Shown here: positions 24,599-34,078 of the stretch, one piece after another | How positions within the stretch are numbered: the stretch's first letter is position 1 | Layout of the letters: every line of letters begins with the position of its first letter | Assembly (NCBI GenBank): GCA_016715895.1 | Contig: JADJXH010000004.1 | Span: forward strand, 620,001-684,000 | DNA: 64,000 bases | Direction: 5' to 3' | Origin: Flavobacteriales bacterium | Lineage (GTDB): Bacteria > Bacteroidota > Bacteroidia > Flavobacteriales_F > PHOS-HE28 | Notes under the pieces: model-generated | Told to the model about the DNA's origin: nothing | The model's input: only the letters and a program-made list of their open reading frames with translations | Database searches by the model: none | Program-made: the position numbers and the translations under genes

Positions 24599-25998
24599 GG
24601 TTCCCTTCTTCCACCGGAAGGCCTCAGCTGCGGTCCGTTCTCGTTACGCGCCCACGGCGCGTCCTCGATCAGTACGATGAACGCGAACATGGGGATCAAC
24701 CACAGCACTCGTGACTGCAACCGCGGGTCCACCACAGCAAGGGACGATGTGACAGCTGCGTTCGCGACCGCCCACGCGATGATCGCCTTGAAGAGCATAC
24801 TAAGACTGCGGTGATGCAGCCATTGGTCGCGGCGGAAGTACAGATAAACCAATGAGACCAGGAGGACGAAACCAACAAGCCGGTTCGCCCAGTCAAGATC
24901 CTTGAAGTCCTCCCGTTGCTGCCTGCTCATCCGATATCTGGAGAATTCCCGTTTAAAATGGTTCCCGATATGGAAGAACGGGCTGGTGCCCGGTCCATAG
25001 CTGTGCAGCCCTACACCCGCATCATACTGGAACAACTGCACGAGCGTGGCGATCAGGGCCGATCGCGCATATCCTTTCATGGCCTGGTGATCCCTGAGGA
25101 TATCCTGCATCAGCGGTGCAAGAACTGAATCGCCCTGGGACAAGGATAGGCCTTCCCTCGCAAGGATGCCCTTGTCCGACCAAAGCATGGAGCCGGCGTC
25201 GGATGGAAGGTCATCCACATAGGGACAGAGCCGGTATGGCCTATCCCCGCAATTTTTCCTGAGGAATCGCTCCATCACACCATCCTCGCACAGCCGTCCC
25301 GCCAGGAAGACATTGCCTGCACGCGATAATGCGGGAGGTTTTCCATCCTTCATGTACAATGCAGCAATAAAGATCGGAGCGATCAATGCAAGCAGCGGTG
25401 GCGAGTAGATCCTCCAAGAACGCCATTGTCGACGCTCCTTCGGTTGAACGAAGACGATAAGGAGCCATGCGCACCATGAAGCCAACAGAATAAAAATATG
25501 CGAGTTGTGACTGATCAGGGATAAAAGAACAATAATATGGAGAAAGACCAAGGCGGGGGTCCGTAAGGGAGTTTCGGAAAAGATCAAGTACGAAGCGAGG
25601 AAAAGGACCGGCGTGAGGAAGTCGGCCATGATCTGCACCGTATACCAGGAAAGGGAGGTTCCGACGGCGAGGAGCACCATGAGCAGGTCGTGCTTCCGAA
25701 GAAGGTCCCGTGGTTCAGCCATGCTGCTGCGGAGCACCAAAAGAACGAGCCAGCTGACCAAAGCCCCTTGGACGAACGGAACGGTCCACAAGGTCTCCTG
25801 CCAGGTAATGGCCCGAAGGAACAACGAGTAACCAAGCGGACGGTCATCCAGTTGTTCCAAGGTGATCGAGGCTCGGACGTAAGCACCGGAATCGGCATAC
25901 ACAAGTGGGTATCCGTTCACGAACGCCAGTGTGGAGAGCACCGCACCCCATGCCAGATGCCGGAGGGTCGGCCGAACGAGAGCGAGGCGCTGACCCAT
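24595..25998 (-). CDS. Multi-pass membrane protein, GT-C-like, lower GC
   Basis: This is a ~467-residue protein with about nine helices (for example LLMVLLAVGTSLSWYTVQI, ALVFLHIIVLLSLI, LVGFVLLVSLVYLYF). The early loop YPLVYADSGAYVRASI, with an Asp and following aromatic residues, fits a GT-C loop-1 position. GC is near 45-53% in lines I counted, well below the neighbours. ATG 25998 is preferred to a TTG at 26001. It comes first in the run of four overlapping genes. A TACATTTG box at 26350-26357 would give a long leader of about 340 bases. Confidence 0.65.
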   Translation of the reverse strand: MGQRLALVRPTLRHLAWGAVLSTLAFVNGYPLVYADSGAYVRASITLEQLDDRPLGYSLFLRAITWQETLWTVPFVQGALVSWLVLLVLRSSMAEPRDLLRKHDLLMVLLAVGTSLSWYTVQIMADFLTPVLFLASYLIFSETPLRTPALVFLHIIVLLSLISHNSHIFILLASWCAWLLIVFVQPKERRQWRSWRIYSPPLLALIAPIFIAALYMKDGKPPALSRAGNVFLAGRLCEDGVMERFLRKNCGDRPYRLCPYVDDLPSDAGSMLWSDKGILAREGLSLSQGDSVLAPLMQDILRDHQAMKGYARSALIATLVQLFQYDAGVGLHSYGPGTSPFFHIGNHFKREFSRYRMSRQQREDFKDLDWANRLVGFVLLVSLVYLYFRRDQWLHHRSLSMLFKAIIAWAVANAAVTSSLAVVDPRLQSRVLWLIPMFAFIVLIEDAPWARNENGPQLRPSGGRREP

Positions 25999-26367
25999 CA
26001 ATCAACCCTGTTCAGCCAGCTCTCCGTGAATGCTGTGACCACGGAACAGCCCTGCTGTACAAGAACAGGACCGTTCACGGATGAGCGGGACGCTGAAGGT
26101 CGGAGGGGTTGGGCCTTGGTGATCATCACAAGGCCAAAGCTGTGCGAAATTGTTGTGCTTGCAAGGTCCTGACCACGCGGGATCCAGTGGTGCGCGTCCA
26201 GGATGGCGACCCCGCCCCGGCCACCTCCACCGGCCGATCGAAGCGATGTGCGCGGCTTCGGCGCAGCCTTGGCGGTTCTCATGAGGGCTGTGTGGATCCC
26301 GAGGGTCCTCCTGCACGAACATGATCGCGCAATGAACCACGGTGCGTACCAAATGTAGAGGACCGCA
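25999..26367 (-). other. 369-bp spacer with one exact promoter box and no supported gene
   Basis: This gap lies between two same-strand membrane-protein genes. On the minus strand TACATTTG (26350-26357) is an exact TAnnTTTG match, pointing toward the gene at 25998 and implying a ~340-base leader. Open frames across the gap (up to ~135 codons) have irregular composition and no recognisable domain. I saw no hairpin with a T-run. It could hold a regulatory leader, a small RNA or decayed sequence. Confidence 0.4.
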
Positions 26368-28004
26368 TCACATGCGCTCCGCTCGCGCCATGGAGCTGAG
26401 CGCATGGATGTGGATGCCCTTGTGCCGCCCCAACGGTCGGGTGAGGTAGGGCTTCACCACCGGGTCGTCCAGCCAGCGGTCCTGGGCGAACAGCAGGTAA
26501 CGGGCCCCGCGTTCATGGAGGCGCTCGAAGGTGCCCGGGTCGCTCCAGTCATGGCCGTAGTTGGTGAACCCTTTGCGCCCCATCAGATACAGGGAGCCAT
26601 TGATGGTGTGGTCATCCAGGAAGATCACCAAGGCGTCCTTGGGGATGTGCAGGGAATCGAGGACCGGCCCAAGGTCCAGTGTGCCCCGTAGATCGTAGTG
26701 GTCCATCGCGCTCCAGAACGGCAGCTCGTGCCTGTGGTGGATGGGCAGGACCTCGGACGGGTCGATGGGCATCCGCTCCGCATAGCGCATCCGCATGTTG
26801 TTGGCCGCATAAGCCACGTTGTACACGAGCAGCAAGGCGAACACGGACTTGGTCCGGATGGACCCGAACAGGGCCGCATGATCACGGCGCAGCCACCAGA
26901 GAAAGGTGGTCCAGAGCACCAGCGGCAGGATCAGCGGGTTGATGAAGTAGTAGTCGTGGCCGTCCACGGCATGGAACCAAAGGAGGGTGTAGGCGAGCAC
27001 GCCGGCGAGCATCAGGATGTTCAGCAGGGCCACGGGGCCGGGCAGGCGGCGCACCTGAACGGCCAGCGCCACAAGGGCCGCACCGAGCACCAGCCAGACC
27101 GTGGTGTCGAACACCTGGAACACCAGGATCCGCGTGCCGAAGGTCCAGGCGCGATGCACCTCCTCCGGTGTCATGTCCCAAATGGGCCAGATGCTGTTGA
27201 ACGTGTACCGCCCGTTGTGTCCGTCATTGTAGCTTTCGGCATAGGCGTACCAGGCAAGGACGGCGACCACCGACAGGACCGCCCACGTCCACGCTGGCCA
27301 GGCGGCGGGAAACAGCTTTCGGTGTTCGGCGAACCGGGAGGGCATCAGGGTGGCCGCCAGCAGGATGGCCAGGATGGCCACCAGGCTGATGCCGGCGCTC
27401 ACCTTCAGCAGGGCGGCCAGGGCGAAGGCGCACATCGCCAGGGCCCACCACCGCACGCGTCGTTCCTGGGCGTGCCGCACCACGAAATACCACCCGATCA
27501 ACACCAGGTCGAGGGCGGGCACATCGGTGAGGAACCCCATGCTGTAGTACACGATGATGGGCGAGGCGAACAGCAGGAGCGCCGAGGCCACGGCCCAGAA
27601 CGCATCGTCAAGCACGCGGCGCAAGGCCAGGTACAGGGCCCACGTGGCGGCGAAATGCAGCAGGATGCCGAAGAGGCGGTACACGAATTCGTTGGGTCCG
27701 GTGACCTTCCACACCTGACCCACGACCCAGTACAGCAGCGGGAACTCCCCCGCGCTGTTCCCGGAGTACCCGTCATCCGCAATGCGCGCATGGATCTCCG
27801 GTTCGAGGAACGGCCGCCCTCTCCGGTAGTTCTCCGTGATGGACAGGCAGTCCGTCTGCCGCCACAGGTGGCAGGGTGCGGGACGGGTGTGCAGCACGCG
27901 TCCTCCTTCATACACGGAGAACATGAGCAGAAAACCCAACGCCAGCAACCACCCCGGACCGGGTCGCGGACCGCTGGCGAACGGGACCCGCATCGCGCCG
28001 CTCC

Positions 28005-28008
<4 letters not shown>
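26368..28008 (-). CDS. PMT/ArnT-type glycosyltransferase (GT-C), multi-pass
   Basis: This is a 546-residue protein. Helix one (GWLLALGFLLMFSVYEG) is followed by the long loop HLWRQTDCLSITENYRRG, where the Asp and aromatic residues match the loop-1 region of the PMT_2 family, and by EFPLLYWVVGQVWKVTG, a hallmark of ArnT-like enzymes. About eleven more helices follow, then a soluble tail of ~120 residues (LVIFLDDHTINGSLYLMGRKG). The family uses polyprenyl-phosphate sugars as donors. The ATG overlaps the scoB stop (ATGA), so it is co-translated with the CoA-transferase genes. Confidence 0.8.
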
Positions 28009-28661
<653 letters not shown>

Positions 28662-28665
28662 GGGG

Positions 28666-30411
28666 TCAGGGCTGTATGCGGTGGATGTGCACCTGCACGC
28701 GGCCGAACTGAACGGGCCTTCGCGGTGCGTTCCAAAAGTAGAGCACATGCCGCACCGCACCGGGCACGGGCCGCAACACACGCCACGCCGTGAAGTGCTC
28801 GCCCCGCCAACGCGGTCGCTGCAGCGCGGGGCGCACCTCCTCATGCGCCAGCTCGCGGCCCAGGCTGTCCAGGGCCACGATGGCCAGCACGAGGTCCTGC
28901 ACCGGTCCTTCTGCGCTCAGCGTGCACGACACCTCCACGGCGCGGGGTTCCGTTCCGACCGGCGTCGACAGCAGGTCGAAGTAGGCCTTCGGACGCAGCG
29001 GCGGATCCACCATCAGGCTGTCGACGGGCGTGAGCATCAGTGGCCGCGCACGACGCATCAGATGCAGGCCGGTCCCCTCATGCACGTCCTCCACGACAAA
29101 GCCCTGTCGCGCGGCCTCGACATGCCGGCCATCCGCGATGCGGACATCGTGAAGGCCTTCCGGGAAGTCGGTAGTGTGCGGGACCGGCGACCCGAACGGC
29201 CGTCCGTTCAGCGGTACGGAGAAGCCGAGCTGGTGATAGGCGCCCACCACCGGCGTGCGGCCCAGCCGCCGTTCGAGGGCCGCGATGCGCGTCAGGAAAC
29301 GGTCGGGCACGCTCTGCTCGGCCCACAGCGCCGTGTGGTCGAAGTTGAGCCCGGCCAGCGTGCGCAGCGGGAACCACAGCAGCATGATCGCCGCGTAGCG
29401 TGCCCGGGGTCGTTGTGCGGACCACACGTCGGCCCCATGTCCGGCGACAAGCAGCCACAGCGGCACCAGATGCAGCCCGGCCCTGTCCTCCGCATGGTTG
29501 ACATCGAGCAGCTCGGCCATGCCCACACGCATCAAGGCGTCGGCCAGCAGCAGGCCGGTGAGCACGGCCAAGGGGGTCGCCCAGGTGCGGCGGCGCACCA
29601 CGACCACCGCGGCGACCAACACGACGAGCATCACCGCAGCGCGCCAGGACCATCCGTCAGCCCCGAGCACCCAACGGCAGAGGGAGCCCACGGTGACGGC
29701 CACGAAGCCCTCCGTGCTGCCATGGTACAGCAGTCCCTGCGCCCGCAGGTCGAAGGCATGCCGCACAGCGAACAGGAACGGCAGCAGGCCCAGGAGCATC
29801 CAAAGGGCCAGCTGAGCGCGGCGTTGCGGTACACCGCAGAGCAGGATGAGGCCCAACGCAGCGAGCACCACGCCCCATAGGGGGATCAGGGCCAGCACCG
29901 CCGCGTTGGCCAGCAACAGACCCGCCAGGGCTTGCGTCAGCGCGCTCAAGCTGCGCTCGGGCATCCACCGCAGCAGGCCATCGAGGGCCACGGCGAGGAA
30001 GGCCAGCTCCAGCGCATAGCCGCGGAACAGGGCGAAGAACTCGAAGGCGAACGGGCAGGCCAGTAACGCGGTCCAGGTGCACCAGCGCACGGTGCGGTCG
30101 CGCAGGCCCCGGCCCAGGCGCCACACGCACCAGGCGTAGAGCGGAAAGGCCAGCAGGCTCCCCAGCCGTGCGGTGAACACGGTGGTGCCGAAGAGCTGCA
30201 CGACCAGCGTGCCGATGGCCGAGCTCAGGAGGTGGTTGTTGGCATCGGGGTGGGCCTGTGGAGGCAGGAAGATGCCGGGTTCCGCATACCAGTAGAGCGA
30301 GGCGCACTCGTCGTGCACGAAGGGCACGGTGGCTGCGCGCACCATCAGGACCGCCCACAGCGCGAGCGTGGCGAGCTGGTAAAGCCGTTCGTCGCGCCGA
30401 ACGTTCGCCAT
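28666..30411 (-). CDS. Multi-pass membrane protein between scoA and scoB, GT-C-like
   Basis: This is a 581-residue protein. Roughly ten helices cover residues 10-370 (first YQLATLALWAVLMVRAAT, then FAFEFFALFRGYALELAFLAV). The first loop VPFVHDECASLYWYAEPG carries an Asp-Glu pair at the GT-C loop-1 position, and HPDANNHLLSS follows. The last ~110 residues form a beta-rich tail (VEVSCTLSAEGPVQDLVLAIVALD to FGRVQVHIH). The start at 30411 is preferred because longer frames run antisense-like through scoA. It is nested in the CoA-transferase operon, with no promoter box seen before it. Confidence 0.7.
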   Translation of the reverse strand: MANVRRDERLYQLATLALWAVLMVRAATVPFVHDECASLYWYAEPGIFLPPQAHPDANNHLLSSAIGTLVVQLFGTTVFTARLGSLLAFPLYAWCVWRLGRGLRDRTVRWCTWTALLACPFAFEFFALFRGYALELAFLAVALDGLLRWMPERSLSALTQALAGLLLANAAVLALIPLWGVVLAALGLILLCGVPQRRAQLALWMLLGLLPFLFAVRHAFDLRAQGLLYHGSTEGFVAVTVGSLCRWVLGADGWSWRAAVMLVVLVAAVVVVRRRTWATPLAVLTGLLLADALMRVGMAELLDVNHAEDRAGLHLVPLWLLVAGHGADVWSAQRPRARYAAIMLLWFPLRTLAGLNFDHTALWAEQSVPDRFLTRIAALERRLGRTPVVGAYHQLGFSVPLNGRPFGSPVPHTTDFPEGLHDVRIADGRHVEAARQGFVVEDVHEGTGLHLMRRARPLMLTPVDSLMVDPPLRPKAYFDLLSTPVGTEPRAVEVSCTLSAEGPVQDLVLAIVALDSLGRELAHEEVRPALQRPRWRGEHFTAWRVLRPVPGAVRHVLYFWNAPRRPVQFGRVQVHIHRIQP

Positions 30412-30428
30412 GCGGCGGGGTTGGCCGG

Positions 30429-31133
30429 TCAGCCGCGCTTGCGCACGGTGCGCTGTTCGATGCGCTTCTCGTACCGTTCGCCTTGGAAGATGCGGTGCAC
30501 GAAGATGCCCGGAGTGTGCACGTGGTCGGGCTCCAGCTCGCCGGGCTCCACCAGTTCCTCCACCTCGGCCACGGTGATGGTGCCGGCCATGGCCATCATG
30601 GGGTTGAAGTTGCGGGCCGTGTGGCGGTACACGAGGTTGCCGAGGCGGTCGCCTTTCCAGGCCTTCACCAGGGCGAAGTCGGCGCGCAGCCAGCGCTCCA
30701 TCACGTACATGCGGCCATCGAACTCCCGGGTCTCCTTGCCCTGTGCCACCTCGGTGCCGTAGCCGGCCGGGGTGAAGAAGGCCGGGATGCCCGCCCCTCC
30801 GGCGCGGCAGCGTTCGGCCAGGGTGCCTTGCGGGATCAGTTCCACCTCGAGCTCGCCGCTCAGCATCTGGCGCTCGAACTCGTCGTTCTCGCCCACATAG
30901 CTGCTGATCATCTTCCGGATCTGCTTGGTCCGCAGCAGCAGGCCGAGGCCGAAGTCGTCCACGCCCGCGTTGTTGCTGATGCAGGTGAGCCCCTTGACGC
31001 CGCTGCGTACCAGGGCGGCGATGCAGTTCTCGGGGATGCCGCACAGCCCGAAGCCGCCCACCATCAGGGTCATGTCATCACGGATGCCTTCGAGGGCCGC
31101 ATCGGCATCGGCCACCACCTTGTTCATGCTCAT
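30429..31133 (-). CDS. scoA: 3-oxoacid CoA-transferase subunit A
   Basis: This is a 234-residue partner of scoB. The glycine-rich GGFGLCGIPENCI near 24-36 and ISNNAGVDDFGLG match the alpha subunit, and RAGGAGIPAFFTPAGYGT is the conserved substrate region. It works as a heterotetramer with ScoB in ketone-body or branched-chain catabolism. A TATCTTCG element on the minus strand lies 16 bases upstream of the ATG, making this the probable first gene of the run down to 26368. Confidence 0.95.
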   Translation of the reverse strand: MSMNKVVADADAALEGIRDDMTLMVGGFGLCGIPENCIAALVRSGVKGLTCISNNAGVDDFGLGLLLRTKQIRKMISSYVGENDEFERQMLSGELEVELIPQGTLAERCRAGGAGIPAFFTPAGYGTEVAQGKETREFDGRMYVMERWLRADFALVKAWKGDRLGNLVYRHTARNFNPMMAMAGTITVAEVEELVEPGELEPDHVHTPGIFVHRIFQGERYEKRIEQRTVRKRG

Positions 31134-31181
31134 GGCGCAGGGAATGCGGCGAAGATAGCCGGACGCCCCGGCCTGTCGGGC

Positions 31182-33584
31182 TCACTCCCACGTGGGGCCA
31201 TCATGCTCGATGGGGCCCTGTTGCAGCCGTCCGCGGCAGTCGAGCAGCTCGGTGTCGAACCCGGCGGGCCGCTCGAAGTCGGCGGTGGACAGGCCGATGG
31301 TGCTGTCGGCGTACACCTTGTTCATGAAGTAGCCATAGATCGGCAGCGCCATGTTGGCGCCCTGACCCTTGTCGGTGCTGCTGAAGCGCACGCTGCGGTC
31401 CTCCGCGCCGGTCCACACGCCGGTCACCAGGTCGGGCGTGATGCCGATGAACCAGCCGTCGCTGTTGTTCTGTGTGGTGCCGGTCTTTCCGGCCATCGGC
31501 GCCTTGATGTTGGCGTACTTGGCGCGGGCTCCACCGCTGCTGCGGATGCGCATGCCGGTGCCCACCACCTTGCCGGTGCCCCGGTTGTAGGCCCCGTCCA
31601 CCACGCCCTTCAACAGATTGAGCATGATGTAGGAGGTCTGCTCGTCGAGGGCCTCCTCGGTGCGCGGCACCAGGTCGAAGATGGTGTTGCCGTTCTTGTC
31701 CTCCACGCGCGTGAAGAGCACCGGCTCGATGTACACGCCCTTGTTGGCGAAGGCCGCAAAGGCGCTGGTCATCTCCATCAGGGTGAGGTCGGCCACGCCC
31801 AGGCAGAGGCTGGGCACGGGCTCCAACGGGCTGTTGACGCCCATGTGCCGCGCCAGCACGGTCACCGCCTCCGGGCTGTACTGCTTCATCAGCCAGGCGG
31901 TGATGGTGTTGATGGAATTGGCCAGCGCAAACTTCAGGGTGACCAGGCCGCCGTACTTGGCGTCGCTGTTCTTGGGGCACCAGTCCGGCTGACCCTCGGG
32001 CATGTCGAAGCATACCAGCTGGTTGGGCAGCTCCTTGCAGGGGTCGAGGCCCTCGCGGATGGCGGTCGCGTACACGAAGGGCTTGAAGGTGGACCCCACT
32101 TGTCGGCGGGCCTGCTCCACGTGGTCGTACTGGAAGTGCTTGAAGTCGATGCCGCCCACCCAGGCCTTCACGAAACCGGTGCCCGGGTCCACGCTCAGCA
32201 GACCGCTCTGCAGGAAGCTCTTGTAGTAGCGGATGGAGTCCATGGGGCTCATCACCGTGTCCACCTCGCCATGCCAGCTGAACACACGCATGGGCACGGG
32301 CTTGTCGAACAAGGCGGGGATCTCCTTCTCGGGGACCACCGGCCACCAGGTGTCGCAGCCGCCGAGCTCGGGCCGGCAGTGGAATTGCATGTGCCCTTCG
32401 TGCATGGTCCGTTCGATCACGCGCGCCGGACGTTCGCAGTTGGGGCACTGTTTGCCCGTGAGGTTCCGGTAGCGCACGCTGCGCTTCATGGCCGCCTCCA
32501 GGATGCCGGCGATCTCGTCCTCGCTCACGCGCCAATCGAACGGCCGGTTCTTCTTCTTCGCCAGGTCCTTGAAGAGGTCGGGCTGCAGCTCGCTGCGCAG
32601 GTGCTCGGCGAGCGCCCACTCGGCATAGGCCTGCATGCGGGGGTCCAGCGTGGTGTACACCTTCAGGCCATCGGTGTACAGGTCGTAGGCTTTGCCATCG
32701 GCCTTGGCGAACCGGAGCTTCCCCTGCTCGTCGGTGGAGGCCAGCAGGGCCTGCAACCTGGAACGCAACACTTCGCGGTAGTATGGGGCCGGACCCTCGG
32801 CGTGGTCGATGCGCTGGAACCGCAGGCCCAGGGGCAGGGCCTTCAGGGAGTCGTAGGCCGCGCGGTCGATCATGCCGGCGCGCTCCATCTGGGCGAGCAC
32901 CACCATGCGGCGGTGCAGGGTGGTGTCCGGTCGGCGCACGGGATTGAAGAGGGCCGGGTTCTTGCACATGCCCACCAACAGGGCGGCCTCCTCGATGCGC
33001 AAGCTGTCGGGACCGGTGTTGAAGTACACGTGCGCCGCACTGCGGATGCCCACCGCCTGGTTGATCCAGTCGAAGCGGTTGAGATACATGGCGATGATCT
33101 CATCCTTGGTGTACTGGCGCTCCAACCGCACGGCGATGATCCACTCCTGGAACTTCTGGAAGATCCGCCGGAAACTGCTGGCCGGCTTTTCGGTGAACAG
33201 CATCTTGGCCAGCTGCTGGGTGATGGTGCTGGCACCGCCCTTGCTGCCCATGTACACCGCGGCGCGGGCCGTGCCGCGCAGGTCGATGCCGCTGTGCGCG
33301 CGGAAGCGCTCGTCCTCCGTGGCGATCAGGGCGTTCACCACGTGGGGGCTGATCTGCTCGTACTTCACCGGGATCCGGTTCTCCCGGTAATACTGGCCCA
33401 TCAACGTGCCATCGCTGAAGAGGATGGCCGTGGCCAGGTCGCTTCTGGGGTTCTCCAGGTCCTCCGTGCCGGGCAGGTCACCGGCACCCGCCAGCAGCAG
33501 GGCGGAGACGACGGCGAGGACCGGGCCGACCAGCACCGCCCAGAGCAGGAGGGGCAGCAGGCGGCGCTTGCGCGGAGCGCTCAT
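31182..33584 (-). CDS. Penicillin-binding protein 1A (bifunctional)
   Basis: This 800-residue protein polymerises and crosslinks peptidoglycan. It has an N-terminal membrane helix (LLPLLLWAVLVGPVLAVV), then a GT51 transglycosylase with catalytic Glu near 90 (ATEDERF) and GGASTITQQLAKML. The transpeptidase domain has the SxxK Ser near 498 (GSTFKPF), an SxN-type ANSINTIT and the KTG motif AGKTGTTQNN. Four Cys in the middle (QCPNCERPARV and a later CRPELGGC) may bind a metal ion. It follows gldH, a conserved Bacteroidota order. Its box TAACTTCG contains the gldH stop codon. Confidence 0.95.
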   Translation of the reverse strand: MSAPRKRRLLPLLLWAVLVGPVLAVVSALLLAGAGDLPGTEDLENPRSDLATAILFSDGTLMGQYYRENRIPVKYEQISPHVVNALIATEDERFRAHSGIDLRGTARAAVYMGSKGGASTITQQLAKMLFTEKPASSFRRIFQKFQEWIIAVRLERQYTKDEIIAMYLNRFDWINQAVGIRSAAHVYFNTGPDSLRIEEAALLVGMCKNPALFNPVRRPDTTLHRRMVVLAQMERAGMIDRAAYDSLKALPLGLRFQRIDHAEGPAPYYREVLRSRLQALLASTDEQGKLRFAKADGKAYDLYTDGLKVYTTLDPRMQAYAEWALAEHLRSELQPDLFKDLAKKKNRPFDWRVSEDEIAGILEAAMKRSVRYRNLTGKQCPNCERPARVIERTMHEGHMQFHCRPELGGCDTWWPVVPEKEIPALFDKPVPMRVFSWHGEVDTVMSPMDSIRYYKSFLQSGLLSVDPGTGFVKAWVGGIDFKHFQYDHVEQARRQVGSTFKPFVYATAIREGLDPCKELPNQLVCFDMPEGQPDWCPKNSDAKYGGLVTLKFALANSINTITAWLMKQYSPEAVTVLARHMGVNSPLEPVPSLCLGVADLTLMEMTSAFAAFANKGVYIEPVLFTRVEDKNGNTIFDLVPRTEEALDEQTSYIMLNLLKGVVDGAYNRGTGKVVGTGMRIRSSGGARAKYANIKAPMAGKTGTTQNNSDGWFIGITPDLVTGVWTGAEDRSVRFSSTDKGQGANMALPIYGYFMNKVYADSTIGLSTADFERPAGFDTELLDCRGRLQQGPIEHDGPTWE

Positions 33585-33590
33585 GGCGGA

Positions 33591-33598
33591 CGAAGTTA
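33591..33598 (-). promoter_or_regulatory. -7 box TAACTTCG of pbp1A, overlapping gldH stop
   Basis: This lies on the minus strand, 6 bases before the pbp1A ATG. The first three bases are the TAA stop of gldH (33596-33598). The same stop-codon/promoter overlap is seen at gpsA and the TA operon. Confidence 0.55.
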
Positions 33599-34078
33599 GC
33601 GGCGGGCCTGAGAGGGGCTGATGCTCACGCCCACATCGAGCACCCCATGAAGGGTGTCATGCCGCATCGCCTGCTCCAGCCGCAGGCAGTAGCGGCCCGA
33701 ACGCGGAAAGCGGTCGCCCAGGCGGTACAGGATGTGGGCCTGGAACCGGTCGGCGAAGATGTAGCCGGTGCCGCGGCCGTACCACTGGCCCATGGGATCG
33801 GCCAGCTGGCACTCCACCGTGTCGCGCAGGACCCGTCCCGTCGGGTCGGTGAGGTCCACGAACAGGTAGAGGTCGTTGTAGGGATAGTCGCCCGTGTGAC
33901 GCACATCGATGTACACGTCATGCGGGCTCACCGTGTCCGTGATGCCGAAGCAGAAGGTGGGCGCGTACGCGTTGTGCCAGCCGTGGGCAGGGAGCGGCAC
34001 ATCGCTCTGGTAGATCTCCGGCCGGCCGCAGGCCACCAGCGCCACCAGCAGGAGAAGCGGAAAGGCGGCGCGGTTCAC
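33596..34078 (-). CDS. gldH: Gliding motility lipoprotein GldH
   Basis: This is a 160-residue lipoprotein with lipobox LVALVAC. The body CGRPEIYQSDVPLPAHGWH and YPYNDLYLFVDLTDPTGRVLRDTVECQLAD, then QWYGRGTGYIF, is the GldH pattern. GldH is needed for gliding in Flavobacterium-type bacteria and usually occurs with the T9SS-linked motility apparatus. The ATG overlaps the PSP1 gene by 4 bases, and pbp1A follows. The order holB, PSP1, gldH, pbp1A is a known Bacteroidota arrangement and supports the identification. Confidence 0.9.
   Translation of the reverse strand: MNRAAFPLLLLVALVACGRPEIYQSDVPLPAHGWHNAYAPTFCFGITDTVSPHDVYIDVRHTGDYPYNDLYLFVDLTDPTGRVLRDTVECQLADPMGQWYGRGTGYIFADRFQAHILYRLGDRFPRSGRYCLRLEQAMRHDTLHGVLDVGVSISPSQARR

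Noticed and set aside
25998..26405. Open frames of 116-135 codons in the spacer between membrane genes
   Set aside because: Irregular composition, frames in both directions, no domain and no proper start. Treated as a spacer.
30258..33599. A 1113-codon plus-strand frame antisense to scoA and pbp1A
   Set aside because: It spans two well-supported genes, has low-complexity composition (repeated HxxG, VHV) and no start signal or domain.
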